From the NCBI RefSeq assembly GCF_028389875.1, contig NC_084665.1, positions 3,534,001 through 3,598,000 on the forward strand: a DNA stretch of 64,000 nt. The letters are read 5' to 3'. The notes beneath the pieces were generated by a model. The model did not search any database and had not been told where the DNA came from. It worked only from the letters and a program-made list of their open reading frames with translations. This stretch comes from Rhea pennata. Its lineage: Eukaryota > Chordata > Aves > Rheiformes > Rheidae. Shown here one piece after another: positions 33,945-47,840 of this stretch (positions are counted from its first letter, which is position 1; the number at the start of each line of letters is the position of its first letter). A program made the position numbers and the translations under genes.

Positions 33945-35404
33945 GTAAATTTAACGTGAATGACTAAGTGTTGGCAACTGAATAGTTTTGGGGATTAACA
34001 ATAGAAGTATATAGAAAAAATCTGTTCAAGATCAGTGACAAGTGTTTGGAGAACCACATATTAATTGGTGTAGTTCAGTAGAGAAATTGAACTGGAAATC
34101 TGGTTAAATATGCAAAGAAATAAGCGTAAGGCTATTTTGTTGCCTATCTAAAACCACATTTGGCCTGCCTAACAAGTTCTGTTTAATCCTCAAGCTGTCA
34201 GAAGCATCCCCTCCCAGAGAGCAGGCAAGCTGGCTTGTACAGCATCAAAACTGAGGTCTTGCCATCACATCAGAAAGGTTGAATAGCCCTATTACAGAAA
34301 AAAGGCCATATCCTAATATGGAGGCAGGAGAGAGAAAAAAACAACATACCCCTTCTAATGTTCTCTAGTAGTATTTCACTGGAATAATTCTACTTGGGAA
34401 GGATGAGTTCCTGGGGTTCATTCTAGATGGCTTTACCTCAGCACATGTTGAGCCACATGCACTCAGGAGCAGGAATTTGGGGTTACAGCTGCTCTGAACG
34501 ACCAGGAGCTAAACATGCTGGAAGCTCCATCACTGAGTCCTGTCTGCAAACTGAAGTAGATCGGAAAAGAAATGGGTTCAGACACTCCTCTGAACTAGCA
34601 AGAGAAAGATCTCCACCTCATTTTAGTTGGTGTGTCTCAAGGCAGGGCAGAAGGGGGAGAAGAAAAAAAAAATGCAGACTCCTTCTAGACTCTTACCTTT
34701 TAGGAGAAGTGTTTTGGTATGAGGCAAAGCCTTGAGGAGGGAGTGGTTGCCCTCTTCCGAAGCAAGCAACAGCACCACTCCTCTGGGATTTGAAAATGTT
34801 ATCAAATGCAAGGGCTTTCCTCTTCTCATACAGTAGTTTCCAAAGCTCTCTGCACTGTTTTTCTCTTTTGAAGAGGGATTTGAGGTAGAAGCAGTAAACG
34901 CACCAGGTCAACATACTCTTGCACTAAAAGTTTAGCTGAATAGAAGAATTCAACCAGCCTGCATTACAAACGGGCAAGAGTTATTTCCCCATCATCTTCA
35001 CCCTCTTTGAGGCAAGAAGTTATTCTCAACCTATCTTAGGGCAAAAAAAACCACATAAATAGACAAAGGGCTGCTTCTCATCAGTGGCATGCCTTTCTGG
35101 TCTTAGGATATAGATATCCACATCCCAAATCCTTTTTCTGGCATTACCCTTCAGTTCTCCCAGTTCCAACGCAAGACATTTGTATTGAATACAACTCAAA
35201 TCCATTTATTTTCAGGATTTTAGCTGTCTGTTTTTCCATCAGATCACATTACTGAGAAACTATTGGAAAAGCAAAGTCAAGCAAGAATGGCTCAGCGGGA
35301 AATATAGTAACGTTCATTCACGCAGCAGCTTGCCAGAGAAAAGCATGTATCCAATGGATGTTGATACTTGGGGAGAAATCCTGGAAGCAGAACTAGAGAG
35401 ATGA
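33639..35404 (+). CDS. FBXO48: FBXO48, F-box only protein 48
   Basis: Predicted substrate receptor of an SCF (SKP1-CUL1-F-box) ubiquitin ligase. Coding exons 33639-33944 (102 codons) and 35243-35404 (53 codons plus stop) join in phase 0 at TGGAAG|GTAAAT and CCATCAG|ATCACA. The 155-aa product equals the human length. The F-box spans about residues 35-80 (LLPPEVCFQIFNELDIQSLC...CKSWNHAI). The C-terminal half (TVRAVCQREID, NYWKSKVKQEWLSG, YPMDVDTWGEILEAELER) is very close to human FBXO48. There is no C-terminal WD40 or LRR domain. It is divergent from APLF, sharing its promoter, and convergent with PLEK. Confidence 0.96.
33945..35242 (+). other. FBXO48 intron between coding exons
   Basis: A 1.3-kb intron. 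An open frame of about 100 codons at 34427-34735 lacks any recognisable protein feature. Nothing else seen. Confidence 0.7.
35243..35404 (+). CDS. FBXO48: FBXO48 coding exon 2 (C-terminus)
   Basis: Begins ITLLRNYWKSK after a TTTTTCCATCAG acceptor and ends EILEAELER then TGA. The final 20 or so residues match the human end nearly exactly. Confidence 0.95.
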   Translation: MTLLRNYWKSKVKQEWLSGKYSNVHSRSSLPEKSMYPMDVDTWGEILEAELER

Positions 35405-36120
35405 GAAAATAGTATAAGGTTCTTAAGTTGCAAGAACCAGCATCAACAACTCACACATGACAGACTGCCAAACTGTAAATATTTTGCCCTTTAAATTACT
35501 TGTATTTGCAAACATGCAGTGAAAGCTTCTCAGAGAAAGATATATTTACATGACTTTTTTTTTACTTGCACTTTATCAGATTGACTTTTTGTAAAATTCT
35601 ACGTAAACCTAGATATTTTAATTTTATATTGTAAATTATCTATATTGTTAAACAGATGTTTATGTGGATTGTACTTTCAATTTGCACTTTTTTGAAAAAA
35701 AATTTTAGAAACTGTTTGACTTGAATGAAATGTATTAATTCAGCAGCACATTAATGAGAGTCTAGAAGAGAAGGGTGGGGGAGAAACAAATCCATACACC
35801 AGGAAAAAAAAAAGGAAAAAAAACAGTAGACAGCCACTTCAGGAATAGCTTAACTTCACCCATTTTGTCTCAAGTGACAGAGCCTTCAGAAGGGTCCTTC
35901 CTAAAGCTCTGCATATTGAGGAACTGGTATTCATCAGCGAGACACTTCCACTGCTTTGCCATGCCAGCCATGAACTTTCTGGATTAAGACTTAGAGTGAG
36001 GCGGTGGACAAGACTGAAGCAGCCACAGAACAGGCAGCCTCTGCCATTAGCCATACATTTTTGTCATTTGCCTGAACAGGTATCTGAATAGGAAATAAAA
36101 CATAATTTTAACACATTAAA
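35405..36120 (+). other. FBXO48 3' UTR
   Basis: AT-rich sequence after the stop. The first canonical AATAAA on plus is at 36094-36099, with ATTAAA at 36115-36120, suggesting a 3' UTR of about 0.7 kb. Confidence 0.5.
36094..36099 (+). terminator. Candidate FBXO48 polyadenylation signal (AATAAA)
   Basis: First AATAAA downstream of the FBXO48 stop on the plus strand. Usage not proven. Confidence 0.4.
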
Positions 36121-39115
36121 CATAATTCACATTCTGACTACAAAAATACACAAAGCTGCATTGTCTTGGGTGGTTTCAGCACACTTGGAGACAATCAGGT
36201 TTTTTTGACGTTATGATTGCCCATCTCAGACTTACACTATAGCCACTGATTTTTGACACTGACTTAAAAATCCTGCTAATAAGAGAGGTAGATCCCTATC
36301 ACATTAGTCAACGTAAAAAAGGACTAGAAAACCAATCGTTACAATTTGTTATGAATGCCACCTTTACCGAGCTACACTTCGCACTAAAGAGAAACAGTAA
36401 CTACAAAATGGTGGGAAGACAGCTTATTGCTTTATGTATTTCATTGCCTGCAAGACTCAGTCACCGATCTGTGAATATGAACTGATTTCAAATTACTTTC
36501 TGTGGACTTTGGCAAAACACTTACCAGCAATATATAAGCAGGAGCGTCCCACTGTGAACATTAGGTTAAATGGCACTATCCAGGCCCTTGTTGGATGTAG
36601 AGTCTACTTAAAAACAAAATTCAGCCTCTCTTTTAATGTAGCCCAACAACACTAGATGGAGCAGTAGAGCAGTTCTGCTCTGGAAAGGCATACTGTGGTA
36701 TTCTTGGCTAAGTTCCAGTAAGGCTTTTTTTTGGCTGGTGGCAGTGGTGTTTATACTCACATTCAGCTTAAGTGAATTTTATTTTCTCATGGCTATTTAG
36801 CCATTGCTGAATATTTAGTGAAACCATCCTCCTCCTTGTAAGCAGCTGGGCTCTCAGGCTGTTTGTTTCCAGCTGCTGATATCTACAGGCCAAGGAAGGA
36901 CAGAAAAGCCAAGTGAAGTTGGAAATTTTTTGGAAATAAAATGCTTCCAAGAACAACATTTTATTTGATACCCTTCCTAGTTTGTAGCATTCAGATTTCA
37001 ATAAAATCCATCCATCTCCCTCAACTTCCTACATTTTCCCCCCCATTAAAATAGGGGGTTAGGTTCATTACTAGCAGTACGCTTTCTACTTGGTAAGTAG
37101 CTATAAGTTGAGATAGCTTTCTTGTCAACAACACTGTACGATATATGATAATGATAGCTTTTTCTTTTATACTTCTGCAATACATTCCTTATCTATAAAT
37201 ATTAGTCCCAGGATCAGGACCCCCATTGCACTAGCTTTTGAAGATGAACGACCTCTCTCTTAACAGCCAAAAAAAGATGATGCTGTTGCTAAGGTCTTAC
37301 GTTGGTCTTTGTAATGGAAGCAATGCTCATAGTTCACTAAAGCTTGAACTATAACCCTTCCCCCAAATGCGGCTGAAGAGTAACTCAGAGTAAAGACTAC
37401 TGCTAAGTATAGCGGGCGTGGCACAAAGTTCAGTGAACTGCTAACACTGCTTCCTTCATAGCTTTAGAGCAGAATACCTATTAATATCCAGCTAGCCCCC
37501 CCCCCCCCAAAAAAAGACAAAACCCACATACAACAGTTTTCCACTGAAGATGCTGCCTTACTCTCTGCTCACATTATTTTATAACCTTACTTTAAGAGAG
37601 TCAGAAATAAAAAAGGTTACATTTAAATTAATGAGGAAAATAGTAAATCATCACCTGAGTGCCCATTTTATTAAACATAAAGACAGCAGAAGTGCACAAT
37701 GAGTCTAATCCCTCATCTTTCTCCTTGCCCAGTCTCTCTAGATTACCTCCAATCTTTTTAATTCTCAGCTGTTTAATCACCTCTTTTTGCCCCTTTCCTA
37801 CTCATCAGCTGTAAGTTTGTCTCTCAGGACACCATTTCTAAATAGAAAAATTATTTTTCTTAAGTCCTGATGCAGGCTTGTTTCAGTGTACACTTTGCAG
37901 TATCTTCTCCCCATTCTTCCATGGGCTGAGAGAGACCCGCATCTGTCACGCCTCTGCAACTCTGTCCAGATCAGGTGGCCATCTTTAATCACCCGAGGGG
38001 TTAAACTCCCAGCTACGCAGTTAGACACAAGGCCTGGATCTCTAAACTGAGGTAGGAGTGGTGAAAATTCCTCATGGAAATCTATTCTTTGAAAGAAAAC
38101 CATTTAAATACAAGTTCTCATGAAAATAAAGCATCCCCCCTGCCTCAGCCCCTCCTTTAAGGGTTTTAATTCCCTCTGGAGATTTCACTTCATCAGTTTT
38201 GGTCTATTTCCCCCCCCCCCCTTCCTTGTTACCACCTACTCAGTCTCTCAGTTCTATTACAGGCTGAACATGCTTTCTTCCCATTGAACACATTCAGATT
38301 TCCAGCAGCTTTGTCACACCCCAGCAGCTTCCCCATCTCTGAATAGCAGTATTTTCTACACCACCAGCTGGTCTGGGCCCGTCTCTTTCCCCTTCCAGCT
38401 GCAAGAAAAATTTTGAAGTGCCAGCAGTAGGAAGAACATACCAGTGCTAAAATTAGCAGTAACGCTTAGCTGTCTTTCCCCACATAGTGTCCTCAGAAAC
38501 TAAGGTCACATATACAAAACCCACCTCCTGCCTTAGGACCCACGTCACTTATCCTCGCACCTAGACGGCTGATAGAAGGTCCCGTTTTGCTTCAATATCA
38601 AGCTATCCTGCCACTTTTGAGGAAGTGGAAAGTTTTACTATGGTATACCCCACCTACTGCCCCTAGATATTCATACACCATTTTGACACTGCCACTTTTT
38701 CCCCTTTTTCGGTTACTGAAAGATGGCTGAGACACCATCACTCGGGCATCCCGGTAGCCACACATCCTTATTGCCCTTCACCTTCCTGCCCTCTCGTCTT
38801 TCTCAAGAACAAGGCTTTCTGAGAGAGTACGTGAATTTGGTGTGGCATACAGCTGCTTCCCTCGCACCCCACTCACTAACTGTATGACGCTTGCTCAAAA
38901 GCACTTAAGCTTCTGGGTTGAAAAGAGAGTCTCAAAGTTTTTCAGCTGCCCAAAATGTCCCAAACTGCTGCACACAGCTTGACCTCAAAATGCCCAGCAC
39001 TGAAGCCCAAGCTGGGGTCCCCAGAAGTAAGAATTTTATTTTTGCATTTCCAGAACGCTAGTGGTTTTTGAACCTCCTCCATGCCTGCTCAGTACCGCAG
39101 TGCTCAATTTCTGGA

Positions 39116-39131
39116 GGGAGGGGAGGGAGGG
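39116..39131 (+). other. Short-loop G-quadruplex motif
   Basis: GGGAGGGGAGGGAGGG: four G-runs separated by single-base loops, the most stable class of intramolecular G-quadruplex. It lies in the intergenic region. Confidence 0.7.
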
Positions 39132-39788
39132 ACTCGCGGTGTGGCTTTATTTCATCACAACCCAGGATATGGCTTAAAAGGCACTGGCATTAAGAGTCAG
39201 ACTAAATGAGAAGGAAAGCACAGTGCTGCTCATCATCACACAATTTTCGTCATTAGATCATTCAAATGTTAAAGAGAATTTGAACAAGAGAAATGTTCTT
39301 CTCAATAGGCAGGCAATAACATTTCATGTCTGTATCCCATTCATCTCTAAGTCCCCACACGATAGGTCTCCCAACTGAAGACAACAGTTATGTCCCAAAT
39401 CCACCCATCAGCATGCCCTCACTATGCTTCTGTCAGCTCTCAGCGATCAGAGGCAGCTGACCCCAGTCTTGAGCTACGGCTTTGCAATGAAGCCGGAGAA
39501 AGGTATTTAAGACTCCTGAGGACACCTTGGCATTTTGAGGTTACTTCTCAGCCTATAGGTCATTCAGAAAAGGCTATTTCAAAAAAACAGCGAAGAAAGC
39601 ACCTGCTATATTTAGAAGCTGCTGCTGACCCGCAGCTTTGAGTACAAGCACGATGCTAAGAATTGCTACTTTTTCAGGCCTCAGAGCTAGTACCACTGCC
39701 ACTGTTTTGGTAAACCAACAAACCCAAGCCACAACTCTGGGTTGCAGAGGGAGAGCAAAACTTGAAGGTCCCATGGGTCTTACCAAGA

Positions 39789-39789
<1 letters not shown>

Positions 39790-39833
<44 letters not shown>
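39790..39833 (+). repeat. A44 homopolymer with CA tail
   Basis: 44 consecutive adenines followed by CACACAC. The heptamer ACCAAGA occurs on both sides (39782-39788 and 39839-39845). Confidence 0.85.
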
Positions 39834-39834
<1 letters not shown>

Positions 39835-39963
39835 ACACACCAAGATGACTGTTCTATATACCAGGATATTCTTCATGCAGTTACTTGCAGTCTTTTTTAA
39901 CTCCTCAGAATTGTCTTGTTCATCACTGCTGCCAATCTTCAACAGCTCTGGGTTACAAACTGA

Positions 39964-39978
39964 GGGGGGGGGGGGGGG
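39964..39978 (+). repeat. G15 homopolymer
   Basis: Fifteen consecutive guanines, followed by AGAAGGGGAGAAGG. Prone to length error in sequencing. Confidence 0.85.
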
Positions 39979-42900
39979 AGAAGGGGAGAAGGTAGACCTG
40001 CAACAGCATGCAAATCAGGTACCAAGTTTAGCTTTTTTTGGATCCATATTTAAAGATATTGGTAGAACTCCAACATCGTGGTTTTAAAGTATTGTCTTTA
40101 AAAAAAACATAAGGGTCAAAGGAGAAACAGTTTGCTCAGTACCGGGGCCTACTGCACAGGCCGTTTTGTTGGAGGGATGCCAGACACGTAATTAGGGGAA
40201 GTTCACACACAAACTTCTCCAGAAGCCACAGGAGTCTATAGGCTGTGTAATAACATATTAGCCCCGGCACTAGATAGTGTTGCAACCATCTCAATGATAT
40301 CCGAACACCAAATGCAAAAGACCACAAGATGCATTCAGCTACTTAAGGATTCACCTTCAGAGGTATAGCCTGAATGAGCTGGAAACAAATGGAAAGCTTC
40401 AAACAAGCAAACTAGCCACCTTGAGCCTTTAACAGAAAAGCAGAGAAAAGCAAAGCAAAGCAAAAAAAAAAAAAATCATGGAACAGCATTATCTTACAGG
40501 GAGTAAACTATTCTTGAGGATATCTGCACAAGAACTCTACTCAGCTATTAATTTGAGGGACTATTTTAAATAGCTTCCACTATTTTTCCTTCATAATGTT
40601 AGAAAGCAAAGCTCCTACGAGGTTTAAGTAGGAAATCCGAACAAGCAGGTCTTGCAAGAAGATAGTAATAAGTCCATTTGACAGTCTAACCAACAGAAAC
40701 ATGCCACAAGTTTCATCTACTGTGATTGTCTGCTAGATAATGTTCAAAAATAAAGCTATATTAAAAAAGCTGACTAGTGCAGTCAGTTTTGTCACTAAAT
40801 TATACTGCTCTTTAGGATCATTCTAACATACAACTATGTTATCAACACAGGTACCTGGAGATAATTTTAGGTCCTATTCAAATGCTTAAATAGAGAGACA
40901 AACATCAGTAAATGCCTAGGAAGTATCCAGAACATCCATAGGTGCCACAGAGCTAGAAAAACACCAGAGGAAACTTCTGCTGTTCTAGAGAAAGGCCAAG
41001 TAATGTGTGGCAAGACATCTAAAAACGCCATTAGACTTGCATTCAGGCATCTGGATTTCGCTACAGGATGCTTAAAAATATAGCCGCAAGCTTTCTTTGC
41101 CCTTTTCACGGGCTCAGATTAGAGCTATTTTGACGAAAATTTTCTAAGAAGGGAGAAAGAGGAAGAGAGGAGATAGGGGAAACAGAAGATGCAAATGAAT
41201 AGAGAGTCTGCCTTTAAGTGAAAATATTAAGGAAAAAAAGACGACACACCTCAATCTTATTTTGCCACTGATGCATCAATGTGGTGAAATATTTCCTTTT
41301 ATCAATCAGAAAACTGTCACAGGACTGTCAGATAACTGATAAAAAACAAAATCCAGTTCATATTATTCAAAAATACCTTGTGTTGATTTTGTTACTGTCT
41401 TCAAGGAGGAGGCAGAGAGGCTGCAGAAGAATTATCACATCTACAAGAACCAGAAACAAAGACTAGAAAGACACAATTTTGCTTCTAAATGCAGAGCAGA
41501 ACGTTTTACCTTCTAATCCAAGGCAAGCAGGAGGGAGTCATTGTAAAGGCAAGCCAGGAGTTCTATTTCAGGAAGCCTCACAGAAAACATACAAAAGAAC
41601 TGTTTGCTCAGCTTTCAGATAACCCATCCGTGGTTTTCAGAAGTAAATCAGTTCCTAAAGTGAAATATAATTTTAAAAAGTGATGAAGTAATCAGGTTCA
41701 AATTGTTTTTCATGTATCAGATTCAGACTTGTTATATTATCATCCATCACAAAAAAATAAATGATAAATACAGATGGCTGCATGCTGGCTCCTTTCCATA
41801 TTCATTTTGCAAACCTACCAGGGCAACTAAGTCTGGTTCCCATGCTGAAGCTATTCTGTATTTACCAATGAACACTTTTACAGATGTATTTACCAACTAA
41901 CATGCTTTTACTTTAGTCAAAAAAACCCTTTCTTACTTAGGCTTCAATCCAGCAATTACTGAGGCCAGGTGGAAGCATTATGGAGGTTTCATGATACCAT
42001 GAGACTCACTTTGAACAGTCAAGCCATGAGCTTTAGGCAAGCAAAATCACCTGGAAAAGCACTAGTGTTTGGTAGTTCAGAACTCCAAACCTGCCTCTAC
42101 CATCTGCTTTTTAAGTTGTCCTGTCATTCTTCAGTATCACACAAATAAAACAGGAAGAATCATAATTGAGTTGCAAAATAGATGTTCATGGGTAGCACAG
42201 AAGAGGATAGAAAGTCAGAGATTTCTCATTCACTGTTGACATTGGTCCACAAGTAGTATGGCTAAGTTCTCCTGACGTGAAAGGTGCCAGCACATGACAC
42301 CTTTTCCACTGAGTGCTGCTCAGCACACAGGCTAGATATATAAATAAGCAATATATATATTTCTATAATCCGAAAAAGTCATTCCAAACAGAGGCCATGC
42401 AAACAGCCTTGCACTTCTTTTTATCCTGGCTTTCTAGGAGAACCACTTAGCATATTGTGTAATACTATTAACATGCAAATCCATGTATTTTCTGCTTCTA
42501 TTTACTCTAGAACAAAAGGAACATAGAACATTTAACTAGAAACAATACAGCTAGGTATGCTGAAGAACTTCTAACTGCTCCTTGCATGGCACACACAGCT
42601 ATCAAACATTCCTTGAAGACAAGTGGCTTCTGAGAAGAGAGGACTAGAACGCTCATGCCCCCGTTAGCCCACAAGAAAGCTAGAGAGAAGTTAAGAGCCC
42701 AGCTTCAAGCCTTCTGTTACACCCAGAAGTTCACACTTACTGCTGTCAAAACCCTGTACGTCAGTGAGAAGCCTACAGTTCACAAACCAGACACACGTTT
42801 TTCCAGACTACAAAGGCACTCAAAGAAATACCAGCTTCCAACAACCAGCAGAGGACTTAGATCTACTCATTTCATTTTTGAAGTTTACTCCTGTATTGTC

Positions 42901-44621
42901 CTGTGGTTTCAAAGGGAACAAGCTTAGAAACAAAACACTATTAAAATATTTCTGGGCAACTCCCCAGTAGCAAAAAGGATTTCTAAGGAGAGTTTCCAGG
43001 CTTCTTATTTTTGGTGTTACTCAAGCCTGAAACTCAGGACATACGGATGCATGTTACAAAGAGTTTATTCAGTTCCCCGTGAAGCAGATCAGTTAGGCTT
43101 AAAACAACCTTTAAAAGCTTCTGAAGAATTTGAGAGAGGATTAAGGAGAACAAGAATTGTTATCTGACATTTGACTGAAGCGACATTTAAAACAAAACCA
43201 GAAACAATACGACCACATCAAAGCATTACCTGCAATATCGCAGCATGAGAACAAACAAAAACTTTACGTAGAAAAAGATTTAACAGAACAAATCAGATCA
43301 CACCTCAGAAGCGTAAGCTACTTTTCCCCTCTTTGTATATATTAACAAATTTTAAAGTTGCCTCAAAAAACAATTTTCATACTATTAGAAAGCATCCTCA
43401 GTAAGCCTTTAACATTTTCTGTTAGCTACTCTTTGAAAGAGAAAACAAAGACAAATTATTGCAGAAACTGCACAAAAATAACATTTAGCAACAAAAAAAC
43501 ACTATTAACCTTACCCCAGAAGCATAAAGACTATAGCAAAGAAAAAACAAAATGCTCTTGAAAACCACTGCTAGAAACACATTAAGACAGAACCGCTTCC
43601 ACCTGGGGGGCTTAATGGCTCACAAAAAGCAACACCTGTGGCTGACAGCTTGTTACACTGTGGCACTCCTTCTGGATTTTTTTTCCCCCCCGGTAATGTG
43701 TGGTTTGCTTTGTTTCATTTTTTAAACCATGTGCACGTGCACTTTTACAAGCACTTGTTTAATAAAAATGCCTGAAAATCTGACCGTTGTAAGCACTCTG
43801 CCAGTACTCCAAGAGAAAGAAAACTGCTGAACTTAAGACGTAGCAAGTCAAATACTAATGTAAGAAGATCTTTATAGGAGATGTTACCATACAATAATTG
43901 TACAGTATAAGTACAGTTCTCATCCTCAATGGTTTCATTTACTGTCTCTTAGTCTAAGACAAAAGATTAAGCCATGTTGGAAGTAGAAAAGGAATTAATG
44001 TTGATTTAGTATTTGCTGAGCATGTAGAAGTTTGATTTAAACAGTAAGAGGCTGAAAACAAATGGAGGAAGCATGGTATGCAAAGGTTTACACTTTTTTT
44101 CTTCTGTTTAGATTAGTAATTCTTTGTACTGTGCCTGCTATCTCTTCTTTTGTTCTGGTATTCAATATACATGAAACACCTCTTGCACGATTTCTAAATG
44201 CCTAGATTGGCCTCATAATCTATGATACAATTGTAGTTGTTTTATTTCCCTTGGACAAGATATACTTGGTATCTGTGGAAACTTTACTGAAGTTAAACTA
44301 GCCCTCTGTTTCTGTCACAGATAGAGGTCTATTACAGTAGCCCTCATCAGCTTGCTTCAGCTCCAGTTCCTTTCTTCCAAATTACCTTCCCTACTCAATT
44401 CCAGTGTCTCATGCACGATTCTTCAGGTTGAACTACTGGTGGCATTTAGACACCTATTTAGATACCCAAAAGCACAGAGAAAGGAAATAGAGTTTCAAAA
44501 AACCCTACAATAACAGTGATCCTCAATTCACCTCTCCTGAAGAGCTTTTCAGAGAGAGAGGTCTACTCGTCATTGTGATCCCTCATCCTAAAAAGAGAAA
44601 GGCTGGGCCTCACAGAAATTC

Positions 44622-44642
44622 TTTTTTTTTTTTTTTTTTTTT
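44622..44642 (+). repeat. T21 homopolymer
   Basis: Twenty-one consecutive thymines in the intergenic region. Confidence 0.85.
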
Positions 44643-46830
44643 CCTTTCTAATCCTGTTCTGAAAATAGACCAGATTATATTCACCTTGGAATCTGGAGCT
44701 AGAAATAATATGAAATTACTCTATTGATGTCATGAAATGTGTGAAATCCTGACTGAAAGGAAGAGTAGTTTGGATCACTTCCAGTAGCAGTTTCAGTCTG
44801 ATAAGAGCATTTATGGCAGGAAATACAGGTAAGGTGGCATCACATGTACACTTCCATTCACCCTATTTCCTCCAAGAAGCAGACGGACACCCACAAACCC
44901 TTGTGACAGACCTTTAAAAGAATCATCTATGAGGTTAGAGATCATAGCTATAATCTAGTACAAGCATTCCTCCACAAATACACTGACTAGCATCACCTAC
45001 CAGATAAAATACCACTCACATGCGGATAGCTGTGCCTCTGACTGGGTCCAGGGGAAAATGACAAGGTCAAGGGCAAATAGAAATTGTTAGTTCTACTAAA
45101 AATTGGCAGTTGCTTCTCCCTTTTGCCAAGCCGGGGTGAGTTTCTGTTTTTTCACTTTCCTGTGCTATAGAGTATTTTTCGGTTACCGAGCTCTGAAGTA
45201 AAAATGAACAAAAACCACAAAACAATTATCAAGAAAACAGGGCTGAGCAAACAGTATATCTCTTCGCCATGAGGCTTCCTTTCTCAGAGTGACGGACCAG
45301 GCTTCAGTGATCCTGTCAGCTTCTGTGAGGTACAGGAAATGCCTGTTAAAAGCTGATTTCCTCAGGATATCTTAAATGGACATGACAACGAATAGTTCTG
45401 TCTTTGCCAGCTTGCTGCCTCCGCACAGCTGTGTTTTCTATGTTATTTCCAGGATGAAACCCAACTTATTAAGGAACAAAACTCTGCACCTTTACCTAAA
45501 CTAGTTCATGAATGTGGTATGCTACCCCACTTAAAGAGACTTTCCCAGATTCAGCCCTAGGGACAAGAAGGCCGTGTTTCTTCCCCAAAAATCACCCATT
45601 TAATTCAGAGTGACAGATAAGCTGCTGGGTTAATCAGATGGCCAATACTCCCTGTGCTGCAGCACCGAGGTCACAAACACGCCAAGGCCTGCAACGCCAA
45701 ACAAGTATTTTGGGAAGGAAAAAAAAAGCAGAGGCCCAATGGATATTATCTCCATAAACAAAGTAATTAGGGATGCAGGTGAGGTAGAAACAGAATATAA
45801 AGGGCAACTGGAGCTATGATGCTAGTTTAAGGTCCTAGAAGTTTCTTGTTTGTGCTAGGAGAATTCCGTGAAGTCCAGATCTCATCACAGTGCACTGACT
45901 GGCGCCTACACCCATAAAGAGGCTCACCAGAGTCAGTGGGACTCTGCATGGGGGTGCAGAACAAGGCTGCCTGCTCATGGCCAGGTATTTGGGACCAAAG
46001 TGAAATTCCATCACCGTGACATGAACACACTTTCTGCAAGTTCCCTAAGCAACAAAGAAGAGCACCTGTATTATGGTGATGTTGCTAGAGGGTGGTAGGC
46101 AAAGGACCTTCACGCATATTAGCTCAGATCCCTCCAGATCTCTTCCAGATGAACTGCTTTCTGACTCTGTGAACTGGAAATGGGAAATCCATTTCCTTTC
46201 TCCTCCCAGTGCAGGGCGGGGGAGGAAAAAGTTTTTATTTTGGCTTCCTCATAGGCCCACGAAGTGATCTATTGTGTATTTCTAGCTCTCTCTGTTGTGC
46301 TCATAGCCTATCGACCCAAGTGCATCATCACTAGGATGGTCCAGCAGACCAAGGCACAGTTCATTTACCGGGAAAATTATTCATACAACTAAGTTACCAG
46401 AAAGATCTTGCATGACAGGACAGGTTTGATGAATCAGTGGGAGGTGTTCCCTGAACACCAGGGAGAATGCCCTCAGCCAAAGTAGCAGCAATATCTGATT
46501 CTCTTCTCCTAGCTTATTTCTGTGGTGTACATGCAGTTTCTGGATAGAGATATAGTGATGCAGAAATGAACAGAAGTTTTAGCTCCAGGTTTATTTTTAG
46601 ACTGACCTGAATAAGAATTTGAAAGGATAAGGTAACTCATTGCATCTAAGAACTAAATTTTAAAAGTTTTTAAGTTTACTTACAATCAGAAACAATAGTC
46701 CACAGCAGGAGTGGGCTAACACACAGAATCTGACACTACTTTGACTTTAAACTCTTGCTTAAAGCTTAAAGCCTTTGAAGTTTGGTATGTACAGTCAAAC
46801 AAAAATATAAGGACTGATCAAATAAACTGA

Positions 46831-47840
46831 CCCTATCAAAAGCAAATGTTTATTCCAATTATAAAAAGCACAAGGTTTCTCTTACAGGCTTAAAATACAG
46901 AACCAAGCATTGCGTATGTTGCAGTAGGGAAAAAAACATAAACACTCAATTCAGTAGCTCCAAAAACCTATGGATCCTTGCCCTTCTCCTGCAAGATTCT
47001 TGACTCAAGAATCTTGGGTCAGGCTGGGGTACATGACACCTTAGCAACTGATTTGGACACCCAAATTAATTGAAACAATGGTATCAGCACAGATTGGCGC
47101 AGAAAAGTTTAGCAAAGGTCAGAATCAGGTAGATACAGAAGATGAACTGAGGTTGCCTCATGCTTCGAGTGCAATGGGTGGAGAGTCCTGTGTGGAAACT
47201 CATACTGCTGTCACTAAGTTGTACTTGCTTTGAGAACAGTGTTTCTGTAGTTGCCAGAATTCTTCCTTCCTTAACACTGAAGTGCTATTAAAAAGGAGTG
47301 GATCAGCTTTCCAAGTGGATTCATTTCTTTCCTTGTCTTTGTGGCACTATCAGTCTTGGTGAACATAACAGTAGAGAGATTGGCTAGTGAATAAGAAAGT
47401 GTAAGGTCTTTGTCTTGGGAAGTCTTTGAATTAATCTGAAGACACTAATATACAACGTAGGCTGAATGGTAGGTGACTAGTTGAGTCCCTTACAATTAGT
47501 GACATGATTATGTCCCCTGTTAATGGTGAAACCCACACCATCAGTAGTGGGAAGAGAGAGGCATAAGGTAGGCTACCCAAGGTATTCTAATTATTATAAA
47601 GAAGCACACACTAATAAGGCACGTTCTATGATACAATTTAGCAAAATATTCCCATTAAAAAGTAGCAGGTATGTTAGTTTGTTAGTGCCCACTACAGAAT
47701 TGAAACGTACCCTCCCGCAACCCACAAGCCTTAGGAGGCCTTTCTGGATGATATTACATTCTTTCAGTGAAATGTTAAAATTTCTGTTTTGTTTGGAGTA
47801 ATCGATTTGGGTTGTCTATCATTTTGCTGGCAGATCATCT
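46831..47840 (-). other. PLEK 3' UTR
   Basis: AT-rich sequence after the PLEK stop. The first AATAAA on the minus strand after the stop is at 46849-46854, giving a 3' UTR of about 1 kb. Confidence 0.5.
46849..46854 (-). terminator. Candidate PLEK polyadenylation signal (AATAAA)
   Basis: TTTATT on plus, first such signal after the PLEK stop codon at 47841. Confidence 0.4.

Larger units (their letters stand above)
36121..46830. other. Intergenic region between convergent FBXO48 and PLEK
   Basis: About 10.7 kb without a recognisable gene, tRNA or CR1 copy. It holds homopolymer runs (C13 at 37496-37508, C12 at 38210-38221, A44 at 39790-39833, G15 at 39964-39978, T21 at 44622-44642) and a short-loop G-quadruplex motif at 39116-39131. 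Open frames here are short and lack protein features. Confidence 0.6.

Noticed and set aside
34427..34735. Open frame of about 102 codons in the FBXO48 intron
   Set aside because: No family resemblance, lies wholly in an intron between well-supported exons.
39638..40087. Open frame of about 149 codons spanning the A44 run
   Set aside because: Its length is produced by the homopolymer (poly-Lys) and the G15 run (poly-Gly); no real protein signal.
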